A DNA stretch of 64,000 bases, taken from contig CM046851.1 in NCBI GenBank assembly GCA_025618425.1, forward strand, positions 30,981,754 through 31,045,753, given 5' to 3'. Below are positions 13,335 through 24,414 of this stretch, piece after piece. The position numbers were made by a program, and so were the translations under genes. The DNA is from Heliocidaris tuberculata. Its lineage: Eukaryota > Echinodermata > Echinoidea > Camarodonta > Echinometridae. A model generated the notes under the pieces. The model did no database searches and had not been told where the DNA came from. It saw only the letters and a program-made list of their open reading frames with translations. Positions within the stretch are counted from its first letter, which is position 1, and each line of letters begins with the position of its first letter.

Positions 13335-15685
13335 TAGTCCTGTAACCCGAACCCATTGCGGTACGGGTTAACCTGCCGGGATGCCCCCGATCGCGGGTTG
13401 CGGGCCGAGCCGAGCTCATTCTCCAACCCGCAGACCGTAGTATGAAAGAAAAGGGAGAAGAAAGTTACGAAACACACACAAAAATATTCCCAAACACACA
13501 CACTAAAAAGGTAAAAGAAATGGAGTTGGGACCCTGTGTTTCTTACGTGACGGATTCTTTTAGAGATATTGATATTTCCTAAAAATTTGCCAGCGTATTT
13601 TTGTCTTCTGAACAACGAAGTGAGACTGAGACAGTTCGGCAAAATACTTGCTGCATATATCCGCAAATTGCTAGCGGCCAGCGCCGGCGGTCGACCGACT
13701 ACATCGCTAGTGCCTATTAAAGGGAAAGTTCACCCTGAAGATTACTTGAGTTTAAAAAATGCAGAAAAAATGCAGAAAAATATTGGCGAAGGTTTGATGA
13801 AAATCGGTCAAATAATAAAAGAGTTACAGTATGACTATTTAAAGTTTTGGATTCGTGACGTCACATGCGAGCAGCTGCCCATTGGTCATGTAATAAATAT
13901 TCCATATATTCACATTTTTTTTAACGTTCCACGATAAATTAATATTGTTTCTTTTCAGAATCTAGTATTGAATAACATTTCTGACAATATATCAAATGCA
14001 CAGACGAAAATATTCTAAATTTTCTGAGAAAACTGTATTTTATGGAATATTTATCACATTATATAATGGAGGAGCTGCTTGCATGTGACGTCACAAAATC
14101 AAAACTTCAAAAGTCCATAACTCCGTTATTCTTTAACGGATTTTGTCCAAACTTTCGCCAATATTTTTCTTTATTTTTTCTGCATTTTTTAAACTCAAGT
14201 AATCTTCGGGGTGAACTTCCCCTTTAAGCTCGCCCTTGCAGCTAGCGCTCGATTTATATGATGAGTCACGTGGTCAGTGGCTGTCTCTCTCTCTCACACA
14301 CTCAGAGCCGACTTGGCTAAGTTGGCTAGCCCAATTACGATCCAACTATAAATATGATGATCACAGATCGCAATCATCTTGAATCTTGTCATATTATGAT
14401 CAATAATTAAATCATCGGCAGAAAATAAAATTGATGGAGATAATCTGAACGTCTGATTGAAAATTATCATGTTTGTATTTCGTTAAAAAAAAGAAATATC
14501 ATAAAAGTTTATTAAAATAAAGACATTGACAAGAAAATGTTAGTAAAGCACAGACGAACATGTTCCAGTCATTCGTAAAAGTCATTTGTACTTATGAACA
14601 ACTTTATATGGGTGTTGCAAGAAACTTAAATTTGCAATCGATTGCAAATTTCAATCACAAATTTCCAACTGGTAGATCAATTTTAACTGTTGCAGATAAG
14701 TTTTTTCCTTTATGTTTTTAGAAGTTAGAAGCAGACCCGAGGAATCCATTGCAATTTACAAATGTACAATAAATTGAAAGTCTTTATGATTTATTTGAAG
14801 ATGTAAAATTGGCTTGCGATTGATTGCAAGTTTCCTGCAACATCCCCCTCTGAAACACCTCTCTCGTGATCGTTCGATGATTTCGATCGAATGTGCCAAA
14901 AACAGAAATCCCATTGTGAAGCGCTTGTCACATGTCGACAGTGTGTGTACGTACTACGCACCACGCGCAGAGTACAGTACGGTATACGGTACGGCCGCGC
15001 CCGGGTGTGTTTTTCAAGTTCAACTTCGTGTTTTGATTTTGTAACGTCAACTCTCAACTAAGAAGTTTGGAAAGAAAAGCTAAAACATATATGGAAATAA
15101 TATGGAGATACACAAGTATCAAAAGATTTTTTAAAGTAGCATGATGATGATCCAGGTATTTATTTCTGTCGTGATTCTTTTGTAGACGGGGTAGAATTTT
15201 CAATATTGTTGTGAATCGCCGTGACTGAACTGGATCTGGACAACACCGGCACCACTTCTGTTCTGGCTGCAATACGGCGGGCGCGCGCGGCGCGGCGACA
15301 TGCCCCGAGCCAGTGTGCATTCATGCAACGGGCGTACGATCACGAGTCGGCCGTATGGTTTCTTCCAGATCCAGTTCGTCGATTGACAGAGCGATCCTCC
15401 CCGCATGAACTCTGTCGCAATGTGTTGTCTGCTGGAATTCAATTTAACTCGACAGATTACCAACAAACAAACGAATAAAAATCAAATGGTTTGTAGCCTT
15501 TGTCAATGGTACGGATAGACAATCACACCAAGTACCCAGATCTCACTAAATTGCAGCAATAATATTTTTTTAAAGGTAAATTGACTTGCGGGTTTAAAAC
15601 CGGCAGGTCAGCGGGTCCCGCCTGCAAATCATCGGATTTTACGGGACGGTACGGGTCGGGTTTTCACTTACGGGTTACAACACTA
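13335..15685. mobile_element. hAT-type element with perfect 8-bp TSD, carrying a nested MITE
   Basis: CTTCAATC occurs at 13,327-13,334 and 15,686-15,693, directly outside inverted ends TAGTCCTGTAACCCG and TAGTGTTGTAACCCG. It is 2,351 bp long, of which 503 bp is the nested TTAA element at 13,721-14,223. The interior is GC- and CpG-rich near 14,930-15,030 and 15,220-15,470. Open frames there have no recognisable BED or hAT dimerisation motif, so I regard it as non-autonomous. Confidence 0.85.
13721..14223. mobile_element. TTAA-flanked foldback MITE, family C
   Basis: Flanked by TTAA at 13,717-13,720 and 14,224-14,227. The ends AGGGAAAGTTCACCCTGAAG and CTTCGGGGTGAACTTCCCCT are inverted copies. 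The arms continue inward for about 190 bases, each containing GTGACGTCAC. It interrupts the hAT element at 13,335-15,685. Confidence 0.82.
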
Positions 15686-16050
15686 CTTCAATCTGTATTT
15701 ATCACATATTTATTTCTCTGCTCTGTAATATTCTACTGGAAACGACGCTTGGTAGCATTAGAAATATTCTAATAAAAAAAAAGTGCCCTTATCAGCATCC
15801 TTGTTTTTGCGGCCGCCTCCTTTTTTTTTTGATATTTGATATTTTTGTTAATAAAAAAAAACAAAAATAAAAATCTAAAAATAAAAATTCCAGAGGGGAA
15901 AAAAAACATAGTAGACATAGATCTACTGCTTACGTGAAAAAAAAAAAAGAATACTTCAATTGGGTACCAGAATACTCCATAAAACTGTATTTAATGGAGA
16001 AATTGAAGTCCAAAACATGCATCAAGTTCGTCATATTATACTTGACTTAC

Positions 16051-16122
16051 CGTAGTAGGTCCCACATGTGTTAGCTGGTGTATTGCAGAGCAATGAAAGT
16101 GTAGCGGTGGCCGAGCTGAATC
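16051..16122 (-). CDS. Exon-like block, tandem copy A
   Basis: On the minus strand an acceptor AATCAG and a consensus donor GTAAGTC enclose 72 bases. The frame shared with copy B reads TATLSLLCNTPANTCGTYY and contains two cysteines. Copy B at 16,354-16,282 keeps the reading and the donor, but a one-base indel near the start changes the entry phase. I cannot name a protein. It may be a duplicated exon of a host gene, a remnant of a gene carried by the surrounding element, or chance. Confidence 0.25.
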
Positions 16123-16281
16123 CTGATTTTTGAGGTTAATGTTGATTTTGAGTATTGTTACTTAAAGTAAACAATGATAAAAATTATTTATGTGGGGTTT
16201 ATTTGCCTGAATTTCCTCTGTATTTAATGTAAAACATAATTCCAAAACATGCATCAAGTTCGTCATAATAGCATGACTCAC

Positions 16282-16354
16282 CGTAGTAGGTCCCACATGT
16301 GTTAATTGGTGTATTGCAGAGCAATGAAAGTGTAGCGGTTTTCCGAGCTGACTT
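16282..16354 (-). CDS. Exon-like block, tandem copy B
   Basis: Between AATCAG and the donor GTGAGTC lie 73 bases (24 codons plus one base) reading TATLSLLCNTPINTCGTYY at the C-terminal side. Differences from copy A include Ala to Ile in the middle of the block. Preservation of GT donors in both units is suggestive, but no flanking exons were found. Confidence 0.25.
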
Positions 16355-17039
16355 CTGATTTTTTAGGTTAATATTGATTTTGAGTAGTGTTAATTTAAGT
16401 GAACAATGATACAAATTATTTATGTGGGGTTTATTTGCCTGAAACTCCCGTATTTTATGTAAAAATCGTTATTTTTACGATAAGTGTGCGTTGGTTATGT
16501 TTTATTTTTGATGCAGAACCTGCAGGTATGGTTCGCATTTAGTTTGTTTTGTTTTTGTTTTTTGTTTTTTCATTTAGTGTCTCGCTATCAAATAAAGACA
16601 ATTAGATTTAATTTTCAATAAAACATGTGCATGGATTCAACTTTCAAGTCAACATTTTTTTTTTGGGGGGGGGGAACTTTACAACTCTGCCCTTCCCCTT
16701 TCCAGGCCTTCCATTCAGAAAAGCTAGAAGAAAAAAAAATTGCTATTGTATTCAGTGTTTTCAGTGTTATTAAATATATGTACGTGTATGTTATTCAAGT
16801 CCTTTCTTTAATGTTTTTTTGTTTGTTTTTTTCATCGGGGCCAAGAAAGCATGCATGACTTCCAGAAAGACGGAAAAAAAAAAAGAGAGGAAAAGGAAAC
16901 ACGAAAATAGTAGTTAAGGAAAACGAAACACATGCTAGCATGCAGGATCTCTTGGCAAGAAGCTTGATTAAATTCACAAAATTATGTCATTCAATTTAGT
17001 CTCACAATGATCTTTTTCTTATCGAATAATATTCAATAA

Positions 17040-17640
17040 ACCAAAAAATATTCACGAATCAACAATAACAAGCTCACAAACAAACACGTGCACCACACGG
17101 CAAAATCACAAATGCACTCGCTCGGAAGATGCACTTGCAGGTCAAATCAAATCAATCAAATCAAGCAAATTCGCAAAGATATCCAAGAAAAAAATATTCA
17201 AATACTCCTAAATTTGCCTATTCAGCCATGAATAAAAAACATAACTCAAAAGCTAAAAAGCTGGGCCGAACAATTCAAGTCCAACAACGAAATCACTGCA
17301 CTCACTCAGAGTAGCCACCGCACACAGACATAGCACTCGCACTCACAGTATTCGAAGTAAAACAAATACAATTTCGAAGAATTTAGATCTGATGTCTCAT
17401 AAAATCAAACAAAAGCTGCAAATTTCTAGAAAATATCCATGAAAAATATCATGAATCACATCTAAATCCACTCAAACAGACAGAAATATTAGTAAAACTC
17501 CTAAACTCAAAGTTCAAATGATAAAAAGCAGAAACGATTCGGCTACGAATCGAAATAACTGCAGTCACACTCGCCATTGCTATATGCCTATACAGTGCAC
17601 CACACGCACTCACAGTCACTTTGTACACGAACACTACGCT
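17040..17640 (+). repeat. A+C-rich strand-skewed, partly duplicated DNA
   Basis: The plus strand is unusually poor in G and T. Two loosely similar sub-blocks of about 300 bases share AAATATCCA-GAAAAA, ACTCCTAAA and CACTCACAG segments in the same order. It is non-coding as far as I can see. Confidence 0.4.
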
Positions 17641-18052
17641 GTGCGACGGTAAGTCAAGCGTTTACCAGAACAAAATATAGAACACAGCCTTCTCAAACAA
17701 AAAGTGAAATAAAGACGACGAAGTGAATAGAAAAACACATTAAGATAGAATTAAGATAGATGAACTGGCGAGCTGAGAGTCTTAAACGGAATTCGCAGGT
17801 ATGGGGCTCACGCGCGCGTGCGCACGCGGCAGAAAAATTAAGGATCAGTATCAGGCGGCGTACCGCTATATGCAGCGCGACGCGTCGGGACGAAATCCCT
17901 CTTTAGCTTTCAGCGCGCCAGAGCTGATCAGGATCCCGCGGCGTACTGATTTTCAAGAGCTCCTGAGGGAACTTGGAGACAAGCGCGCACTAGAATCGGC
18001 GCTACCAGGATCCTGCAGGGTCCTGCAAGGTGATAATTTTGATGCAACGCCT

Positions 18053-20214
18053 TAAACTGCATAAATGTAACCTAATATACAGGTATGAAACATCAACCCA
18101 CAGGTAATCTTAGGACCTTTTTACAAATGACGACAGACGGCTAAATATTACCTTTAATGGTCCTTCGCAGGGAATGGTTTAAGCTTACATGTAAACTAGT
18201 CAACGTAACTAATACAATCATTGCTTTTCTTTCACATTTAATATACAAAAGCTAATGTGTAATGTCAATGTATGCTACATGTATTCTGCATTTATTTCCA
18301 ATTTTCCACAATTTGTAAAGAGCAGAAAATGAGGCCAATGCTGAGAGAAACACACAAAGTAGTTTTCAGCATGAGTTTATTCAAACTTGTTTCCCATTGA
18401 AAGGTTTATAGTTTTGAATGAATATACTGGACATAAATCTGTCAAACCATTCTCTATGGATGGATTTAATCCATCATTCTTAAAATGTCAATTTTATTAG
18501 GTTAAAGCATGCATGCATTTGCATACACGTACATGTGCATACATGTATATATATCATGCCAGTGACAAGTCCACGCATATATACATGTATAATGTAGTTA
18601 CTGTATTCGATATTAAATGTTAGCTTGGATCCATAATGTATCCTTCAAAATGCGAACGCACAATTTGGCCGATCGCTTAGCACAATTTTTCCAATTTTGC
18701 CCCATTCACTGCTCTCATTAGAGATGACAATTGCAGCTTGAGAGACGATTCTATCCTCCTTTTTTTTTTGTATCATTTGCTGCCATGATCGCATCCCCTT
18801 TTTTTCTACCATCAACCTATCCCCATTTCCGCCACAGAAAGGTCATGATATGTATTCCAGTTGAGTCGGGAGTCAAGGCTGTTATGAATTAGGCCACATT
18901 GATCAGGCAGGGATTGGTAAAAGAGTGCCGCCATCAGTGGCCTAATGTGCACTTCATTTCCAGAATTCATCAATAGATGCCGTCTGTCTAAATATTTCTT
19001 GATAGTCCTCATTTTCAGGGGTAGATTCTGCTCCTCACAAGTTATCATCTTTGATAACATTTGCAGTCACAATTCGCTATTGAAAAGTGTTTTATTGGAG
19101 AAGTCTTTATATAAATAGAGTACCATTCTGCCTGCATCAACTTTCACAAATTTCTATGTCTCCTCCTTGATTTCTTCCCCCTGTATATGTTATCACAATC
19201 TTTCTTTCTCTATTGATCAATCCTGATCGTTCTACATGTAGCTGGACGTGCCTGGATATTCCTATTTTTGTTGTCGTTGTTTTTCAATGAAAATACTTGG
19301 TTTTATTCTATTTTTCCCCATTTCAACACATTGTAAAATATTAATTACCTTAAAAGAGTGATAATTTATCAATTCAATAATAATAATATGTGTAGAAGGG
19401 CAACAATCCTCGTGAAGCATATATACTATCTAGTATGCCAAGAACATATGGATAAATAATTTCTCGGCGTGGATGATGTGCATAGTTCCTCATCTCCAAC
19501 ATAAACATTACTTGGTAACCCAATACCAGAACCTGTTACACACTCGCCAATTGAGCAGCATTTGGTTACCTCAGAGAAAAACAGTCTTGATAGGTTTGCT
19601 GTTGGCAGCCAACTTTTTGATCCATTCACTGACTGAATGCATCATGTATTGTAGCCTTCATGTACATGTAGCCATTTCATGTCACTGCTTGTAAGTGTCT
19701 GTTTTTTTTTGTTTTTTTTTTTGTTTTTCGGGGGGGGGGGGTGGTTTGGTTCAATGCTCTATCAGAACCTGTACCACATTTTTGATCATATATAATTTCA
19801 ATGTCACATTTAGCATGATCAGCACTGACCGATCGCTGAGCCAACGCATCCCCCATCATAATCTTTGTGTTTAAGTGATATTTATTGTTTAGTAATCTTT
19901 GTGTTTAGAGTTTAGTGATGATTGTGGGCTGGGAAGGAAAACAGACATCATTTAACAATCAACACCAAATTTACAATGCTGTTCAACTGTTCACCCTTAT
20001 TGTTTTGCTTTCAGCTCTTTTCAAACTGCCAATATAAGAATTTATATCCTGAAAACAAAAGAAATTCTGCATGTAAAAAAGAACAAGTCATGGGCTATAC
20101 TAGGAGGGCTACATTATATGAGCTACTTCAGTAAATGGACGGGTGGGGGCAATTTCCCTAAGCCCCTGTGTACATATGCATTTTGTATTTTTGAGTACTG
20201 AAACTCACTATCAT
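18053..20214. other. No supported gene; apparently low-copy sequence
   Basis: No inverted termini or second copies within the window were noticed here. A minus-strand open frame at 19,060-18,812 (82 codons) has a fairly protein-like composition, but it has no convincing splice sites and I do not recognise it. Confidence 0.45.
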
Positions 20215-20555
20215 TTTAAAGTTGAAATTCATAGATTTTCTTCATAATTACAATAAATATATCATTGGAAAGCTTAAAACGCCAAGTATAAAATGATTCT
20301 ATTATCAAATATTGACACAAAAGTAGTATAGAGCAATAAGCACAGTGAAGACAGTACTTCTGGAGAGAAACATACGGAAGGGCCGCCAATGAAATTGGTC
20401 TCTTTCCTGCATGTATGACGTCATGGGATGAAAACACTGATCTCTGTTGCATACATAGCATTCACCCAGTAGACGTGAACGTGCTAATTCTGCGACATAA
20501 TACATGGCTTTAAAAATTCGCTTTTACACTGTTTTAATGCGTTTTTAGCCACTTC
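20215..20555 (-). repeat. Inverted partner of the 21.6-22.4 kb repeat (empty-site copy)
   Basis: This block is the reverse complement of 21,605-21,868 plus 22,368-22,425. It covers the segments CCAAGTATAAAATGATTCTA, ACAGTACTTCTGGAGAGAAA and TAGCATTCACCCAGTAGACG. It carries an uninterrupted TTAA at 20,274-20,277, exactly where the other copy holds a 491-bp insertion. Confidence 0.85.
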
Positions 20556-20599
20556 TGCAATTTAGCTTGCATACAATAAAGCTTGAACGTTGGCTTTCT

Positions 20600-21130
20600 G
20601 TGATTCTTTTCTTCTATCCCCTGCAATTAACTAAATTTTAACATTTTTATGAAGCATTTCGATCGCAATGCCATGATGTTTAGACAAACTGTATATATAC
20701 ATGTATATGTATGGGGTGCATACACATGTAGAGCTCTAGCTGTGTGAGTGAGTGGGTGATCGAGTAGCAAGCTGGTAATATTTTCACAGTAGTTTCGGGC
20801 ATATAGGCCTAATACCACAAATTTTTGTTCATTTTTTTTTCATTTCTTTTTCATTCATGCAATGTGTGAACAACAGTTTTCTGGGATTCTTTTCTTCGTT
20901 ATACCCCGTAATTATCTAAACTTTAACCTTTTTTTGATGCATTTTTATCACAATGCAGCGATGTTTGGATAAGCTGCATACATCTAGTACGTAAAGGGTG
21001 CATACATACATACATGTAGCCCGCTGTGTGAGTGAGTAATAGAGTAGCAGGCTGGCTGGGAATATTTTCATGGTAGTTTCGGGCATATACATGTAGACCT
21101 TCTATCACGATCACAGCAAATAAATTTTTG
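20600..21130 (+). repeat. Direct duplication, two units of about 270 bp
   Basis: Unit 1 (about 20,600-20,825) and unit 2 (about 20,880-21,130) share GGATTCTTTTCTTC-like starts, GATGTTTAGACAAACTG or GATGTTTGGATAAGCTG, GTGTGAGTGAGT, and GTAGTTTCGGGCATATA in the same order. Confidence 0.75.
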
Positions 21131-21168
21131 TCATAAAAGATATTAATAACCCGCACATTTTGCATTAA

Positions 21169-21531
21169 AGGGTACCAATCACCAAAAATAATTTTGCTCT
21201 GTATGTTAGAGGTTGCATGTCGTTATACTATATTCAAAATATGGGCTTCAAATATTGATTCTATAAAGAAATATTGCAATTTTAATTACACTCTAAGTGT
21301 AAAAGTGACTCGTGAGTAGACTACTCGACACACCCGTACGCGCTCGCCAAGGTTAAGGCTCGCGCAGAACCAAACTCTGAGTTCGGTTCCGCGCGACCAT
21401 TTTCATGTTATCCATTATTTCCTTCATACTCATAAAATTGTTGACCTATAGAATACAAGACAAAGTTCTTTGAGGTTGATTTTATACTTTCTAGCTTAAC
21501 ACAAATTATTTTTTCAGGTGATTGGTACACT
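21169..21531 (+). mobile_element. TTAA-flanked MITE, family B (intact copy)
   Basis: TTAA at 21,165-21,168 and 21,532-21,535 flank ends AGGGTACCAATCACC and GGTGATTGGTACACT. The 363-bp body matches the copies at 1,355-1,746 (inverted) and 45,757-46,276. It is the uninterrupted reference for the nested copy at 45.8 kb. Confidence 0.85.
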
Positions 21532-21604
21532 TTAATGAAAACAAATTTTATTTACTGAGCATGATATTAGGCCTATATCCCTGGAACTACCATAAAAATA
21601 TGTG

Positions 21605-22425
21605 GCTAAAAATGCATTGAACAGTGTAAATACAAAGTTTACGAGCCATGTGTTTTGTCGCAGAAGCACGTTCATGACTACTGGGTGAATGCTAATGAAT
21701 GCAGTAGAGATCAGTGTGTCCATCCCATGACGTCACAGGAGAGAGACCAATTTCATTGGTGGCCCTTCCGCATTGTTTCTCTCCAGAAGTACTGTCTTCA
21801 TTCTGCTTATTTCTCTTACTACTTTTGTGTCAATACTTGATAATAGAATCATTTTATACTTGGGGGTTTTAAAGGGGGTACCCAATGCTGAAACAATGTT
21901 AGTTCATTTAAAAGATCATGATTTTATTAGAAGAAAATCATCTGCCTTAATTTTTTTTTTTAATTCGTGTTGCCAGAAAATCCCCGAAATATGGTAAGAT
22001 TTCAGGATATTTTGGCCCCTCAGCTGTGTCCCAATTTCAGCTAGGTAACCACAATGACGTCAAAGTGGTTACCTTGTCGCGCAATTATACCAAAAAATTC
22101 GCGCAAGCTGTAATGCATTTTGTACAGTCTAGCGCGCAACACATCTGCAATACGCGAACCTGGGTAACCACTTTGACGTCATTGTGGTTACCTAGCTGAA
22201 ATTGGGACACAGCTGAGGGGCCAAAATATCCTGAAATCTTACCATATTTCGGGGATTTTTCTGGCAACATGAATTTTTAAAAAACTTAAGGCAGATGATT
22301 TTCTGCTAATAAAATCATGATCTTTTAAATGAACTAACATTGTTTCAGCATTGGGTACCCCCTTTAAGCTTTCCAATGATATATAAAATCTATGAATTTC
22401 AACTTTAAAGCAGTTTGAAAGCAAC
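21605..22425 (+). repeat. Host repeat interrupted by the 491-bp MITE
   Basis: The segments 21,605-21,868 and 22,368-22,425 together form one copy of the block found inverted at 20,215-20,555, the two being separated by about 1 kb of spacer. Confidence 0.85.
21873..22363. mobile_element. TTAA-flanked foldback MITE, family A, 491 bp
   Basis: Flanked by TTAA at 21,869-21,872 and 22,364-22,367. The ends AGGGGGTACCC and GGGTACCCCCT are perfect inverses. Arms of about 200 bases continue nearly perfectly inward, including AACCACAATGACGTCAAAGT, around a short CpG-rich spacer (GCGCGCAACAC). It sits in a larger repeat whose sibling at 20,274 keeps a single TTAA. Cut-and-paste insertion at TTAA is therefore directly visible. 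Confidence 0.92.
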
Positions 22426-22907
22426 ATGACTTTAATAGTTGGAATCTGAATGACTGTTAAATTTTTCTTTCAACATATAAAACAAGAATTCATGTCCATA
22501 TGTACACGTTATAGTCACTGGTACAGGCCTACATGTACATGTACCTTACAAGTATGATTGGCAATTCAAAACCACCAATAAATCTGATTAAATCTGATAA
22601 TGGAGCAAAGGGGAGAGGGTGATTTCTCTGAATAAATGCTATTGATTGTTCTTAGTGTAACATACTGGGGTATACTACAAATGTTTTGGAAGGCCTGGAA
22701 TTTCTACTTTCAGAAAATACACAAATAAATTAATGTGCTGTTCTTTTATTTCATGAATTTCCAAACATGCTCATGCACATCCAAGTAGTGCATGTAAGGC
22801 TGGCATAAAGTTTTATATTTAAAATTTAAAATTAAAACTTCAGGAACAAATCACCTACAAGTACAAGGTGAACACTTTATTTTTAAAGCCGTTTCTGCCA
22901 CCCTTAA

Positions 22908-23270
22908 GGCGGTATCTCACTGGGCGGCGAATGCTTATGAACGTTGCGATTTTTGGATTCACCAACTTCTCTGACGAATGTTGGCGAAAATCAGGGTTCA
23001 CCTGCCATTAGCAACATGGTCACATGGTCGCTGTAGCATTGGCGAATCAAAAAGAACTTTAGCGACATGTCTTACAACCGTTTGCAAGGCTTACGACTGT
23101 TTTGCAAACACTTGCAACTGTTTGCAGAAAATTTAATTTGCAAAGAAATTTTGAACATGTTCAAAACAAGAAAAACTGTTTGTGAACTTCTCTGCAACCT
23201 TTTACGAACCCTGACGAAACCCCAAATATGCTACATTCGCAAGCATTCGCTGCTCAGTGAGATATCCCTT
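22908..23270. mobile_element. TTAA-flanked MITE, family D, 363 bp
   Basis: TTAA at 22,904-22,907 precedes GGCGGTATCTCACTGGGCGG. The right end AGTGAGATATCCC is its inverse and runs into a TTAA at 23,271. Inverted similarity (GCGAATGCTT and AAGCATTCGC) continues for about 25 bases inward. The interior repeats the word TTTGCAA. Confidence 0.8.
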
Positions 23271-23274
23271 TTAA

Positions 23275-24193
23275 AGTAGAATTTCATTGATTTTGAATAT
23301 TGATTTAATTTTTATTATTGCATAGGTGAAGCTTAGATTGAACAAATTCAATGCTTGGAAACATTTGAAGTAATGATTATTATCAATTATAAAATGATAT
23401 AACACAGCCCCGCTATAGCACCTACAGAGCTCTTTGAACGCTGCTGAGATGTGACGTCATACTGGGGAGCAATCCTTCCTAAGCAGACGATGCCCCATAA
23501 CATCTTACACATTTTCAGTGCCTGTTTTGTCATCTCATCTTCACTTATTTCTCTTACTTCGCTAGCGTCAGTATAAATGTTTATTTGTTGCCTCAATCTA
23601 AATTTCCTGCATGGTATTATTTTGATGAAAAATGCAGCGTTAAAAAAATAAAGGAATCAATCGCTTGTAAACAAAATAAGATGCCATTGTATTTTCAGCT
23701 GCATGCACCGCGGCATGTCGGCGTTTCAAGAGGAAACGAATACCATCCATGCTATAATTTAGCGGGCTTTACAATTCGAAAGTGTGATTTCTTTGATTGA
23801 TCATTGACCCTTATCATGACTTTTTACAAACAAAACATTTTAGTTACTAGAAACGGTTTCACTTCCCTTTTAGAATGCTGTGAAATACGGTCATGGTGAA
23901 ACACACCAAACTCTTTATAATTTAAAAATAATTGCATTGCAGTTACGTTCATTTGATATAGGACGTCGTCTGCTTAGGCAGGATTGGTACCTGATGTGAC
24001 GTCATGAAAACATGGGTACATTTCTGGCGAATCGCTCGGATATCCCAGATGCTGAGAAGCGTTTTTATTTGTGCCATTTTTTAATCATCAAACACGCAGT
24101 TAACGTAAAACTTATACGATTACCATCTGCAAGCTTTCTAGTTTCTAGAGATACATTATTGAGCATATTTGTGATTTGCTTTGAATATCTACT
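23275..24193. mobile_element. TTAA-flanked element, 919 bp
   Basis: TTAA at 23,271-23,274 and 24,194-24,197 flank short inverted ends AGTAGA and TCTACT. Internal inverted blocks around TGACGTCA and CCTAAGCAGACGA (23,452-23,492 versus 23,962-24,004) support a foldback origin. It abuts the 22,908-23,270 element and shares its TTAA. Open frames inside are composed of these arms. Confidence 0.65.
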
Positions 24194-24275
24194 TTAAGAT
24201 TTTACTAGACTTACATGTAGGGCAGAACAACAAAATATTTTTTTGTATTCCTACAATTACTCCAATGTCATTCCA

Positions 24276-24414
24276 GGGTCCCGTTGCATAAAAGTTACTA
24301 TTATGGTAACTACCATGGTAACAATGCTCAACAGCCAATCAAAATCAAGCTTTCCATGGAAGTTACCATAAATGACAAAGTTACCATAATTGTAACTTTT
24401 ATGCAACGGGGCCC
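24276..24414. mobile_element. GGGCCCCGTTGC-end MITE, copy 1
   Basis: Inverted ends GGGTCCCGTTGCATAAAAGT and ACTTTTATGCAACGGGGCCC enclose nested TACCATGGTAAC palindromes and a central CAGCCAATCAAAATCAAG. A closely similar copy is at 46,018-46,175. Confidence 0.85.

Larger units (their letters stand above)
16001..16450 (+). repeat. Tandem duplication, period about 232 bp
   Basis: Two head-to-tail units share CCAAAACATGCATCAAGTTC, GTAGTAGGTCCCACATGTG and TTATGTGGGGTTTATTTGCC. Each carries an exon-like block with a splice donor on the minus strand. Confidence 0.85.
12529..18052. mobile_element. Possible 5.5-kb element with GGATCCTG subterminal repeats
   Basis: The left end GTTGCATCAAAATTATCACC is matched inversely by GGTGATAATTTTGATGCAAC at the right end. 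Just inside both ends are several copies of GGATCCTG, followed by GC-rich, CpG-containing arms with scattered weak inverted similarity. The flanks read TTTA and TTAA, perhaps a decayed TTAA duplication. Inside lie a hAT element (13,335-15,685) and two exon-like tandem copies at 16.0-16.4 kb. Two separate shorter insertions of one family in opposite orientation would give the same picture, so its unity is inferred. Confidence 0.5.

Noticed and set aside
13146..13337. Frame containing TTADAFTLGAV, reminiscent of a Gypsy RNase H motif (TTDAS..LGAVL)
   Set aside because: Only about 20 residues, broken by a stop immediately after, with no reverse transcriptase or integrase motifs and no LTR nearby.
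15221..15478. GC-rich 85-codon frame inside the hAT element, possible transposase remnant
   Set aside because: No BED zinc-finger Cys/His spacing and no hAT dimerisation motif; competing frames are open on the other strand.
18812..19060. Minus-strand 82-codon open frame with protein-like composition
   Set aside because: No convincing acceptor or donor, no recognisable family and no neighbouring exons. It remains possible but is unsupported.
23387..23596. Minus-strand open frame containing a TDAS motif at 23.4-23.6 kb
   Set aside because: Lies inside the 919-bp TTAA-flanked element and overlaps its inverted arm; the TDAS match is four residues without context.
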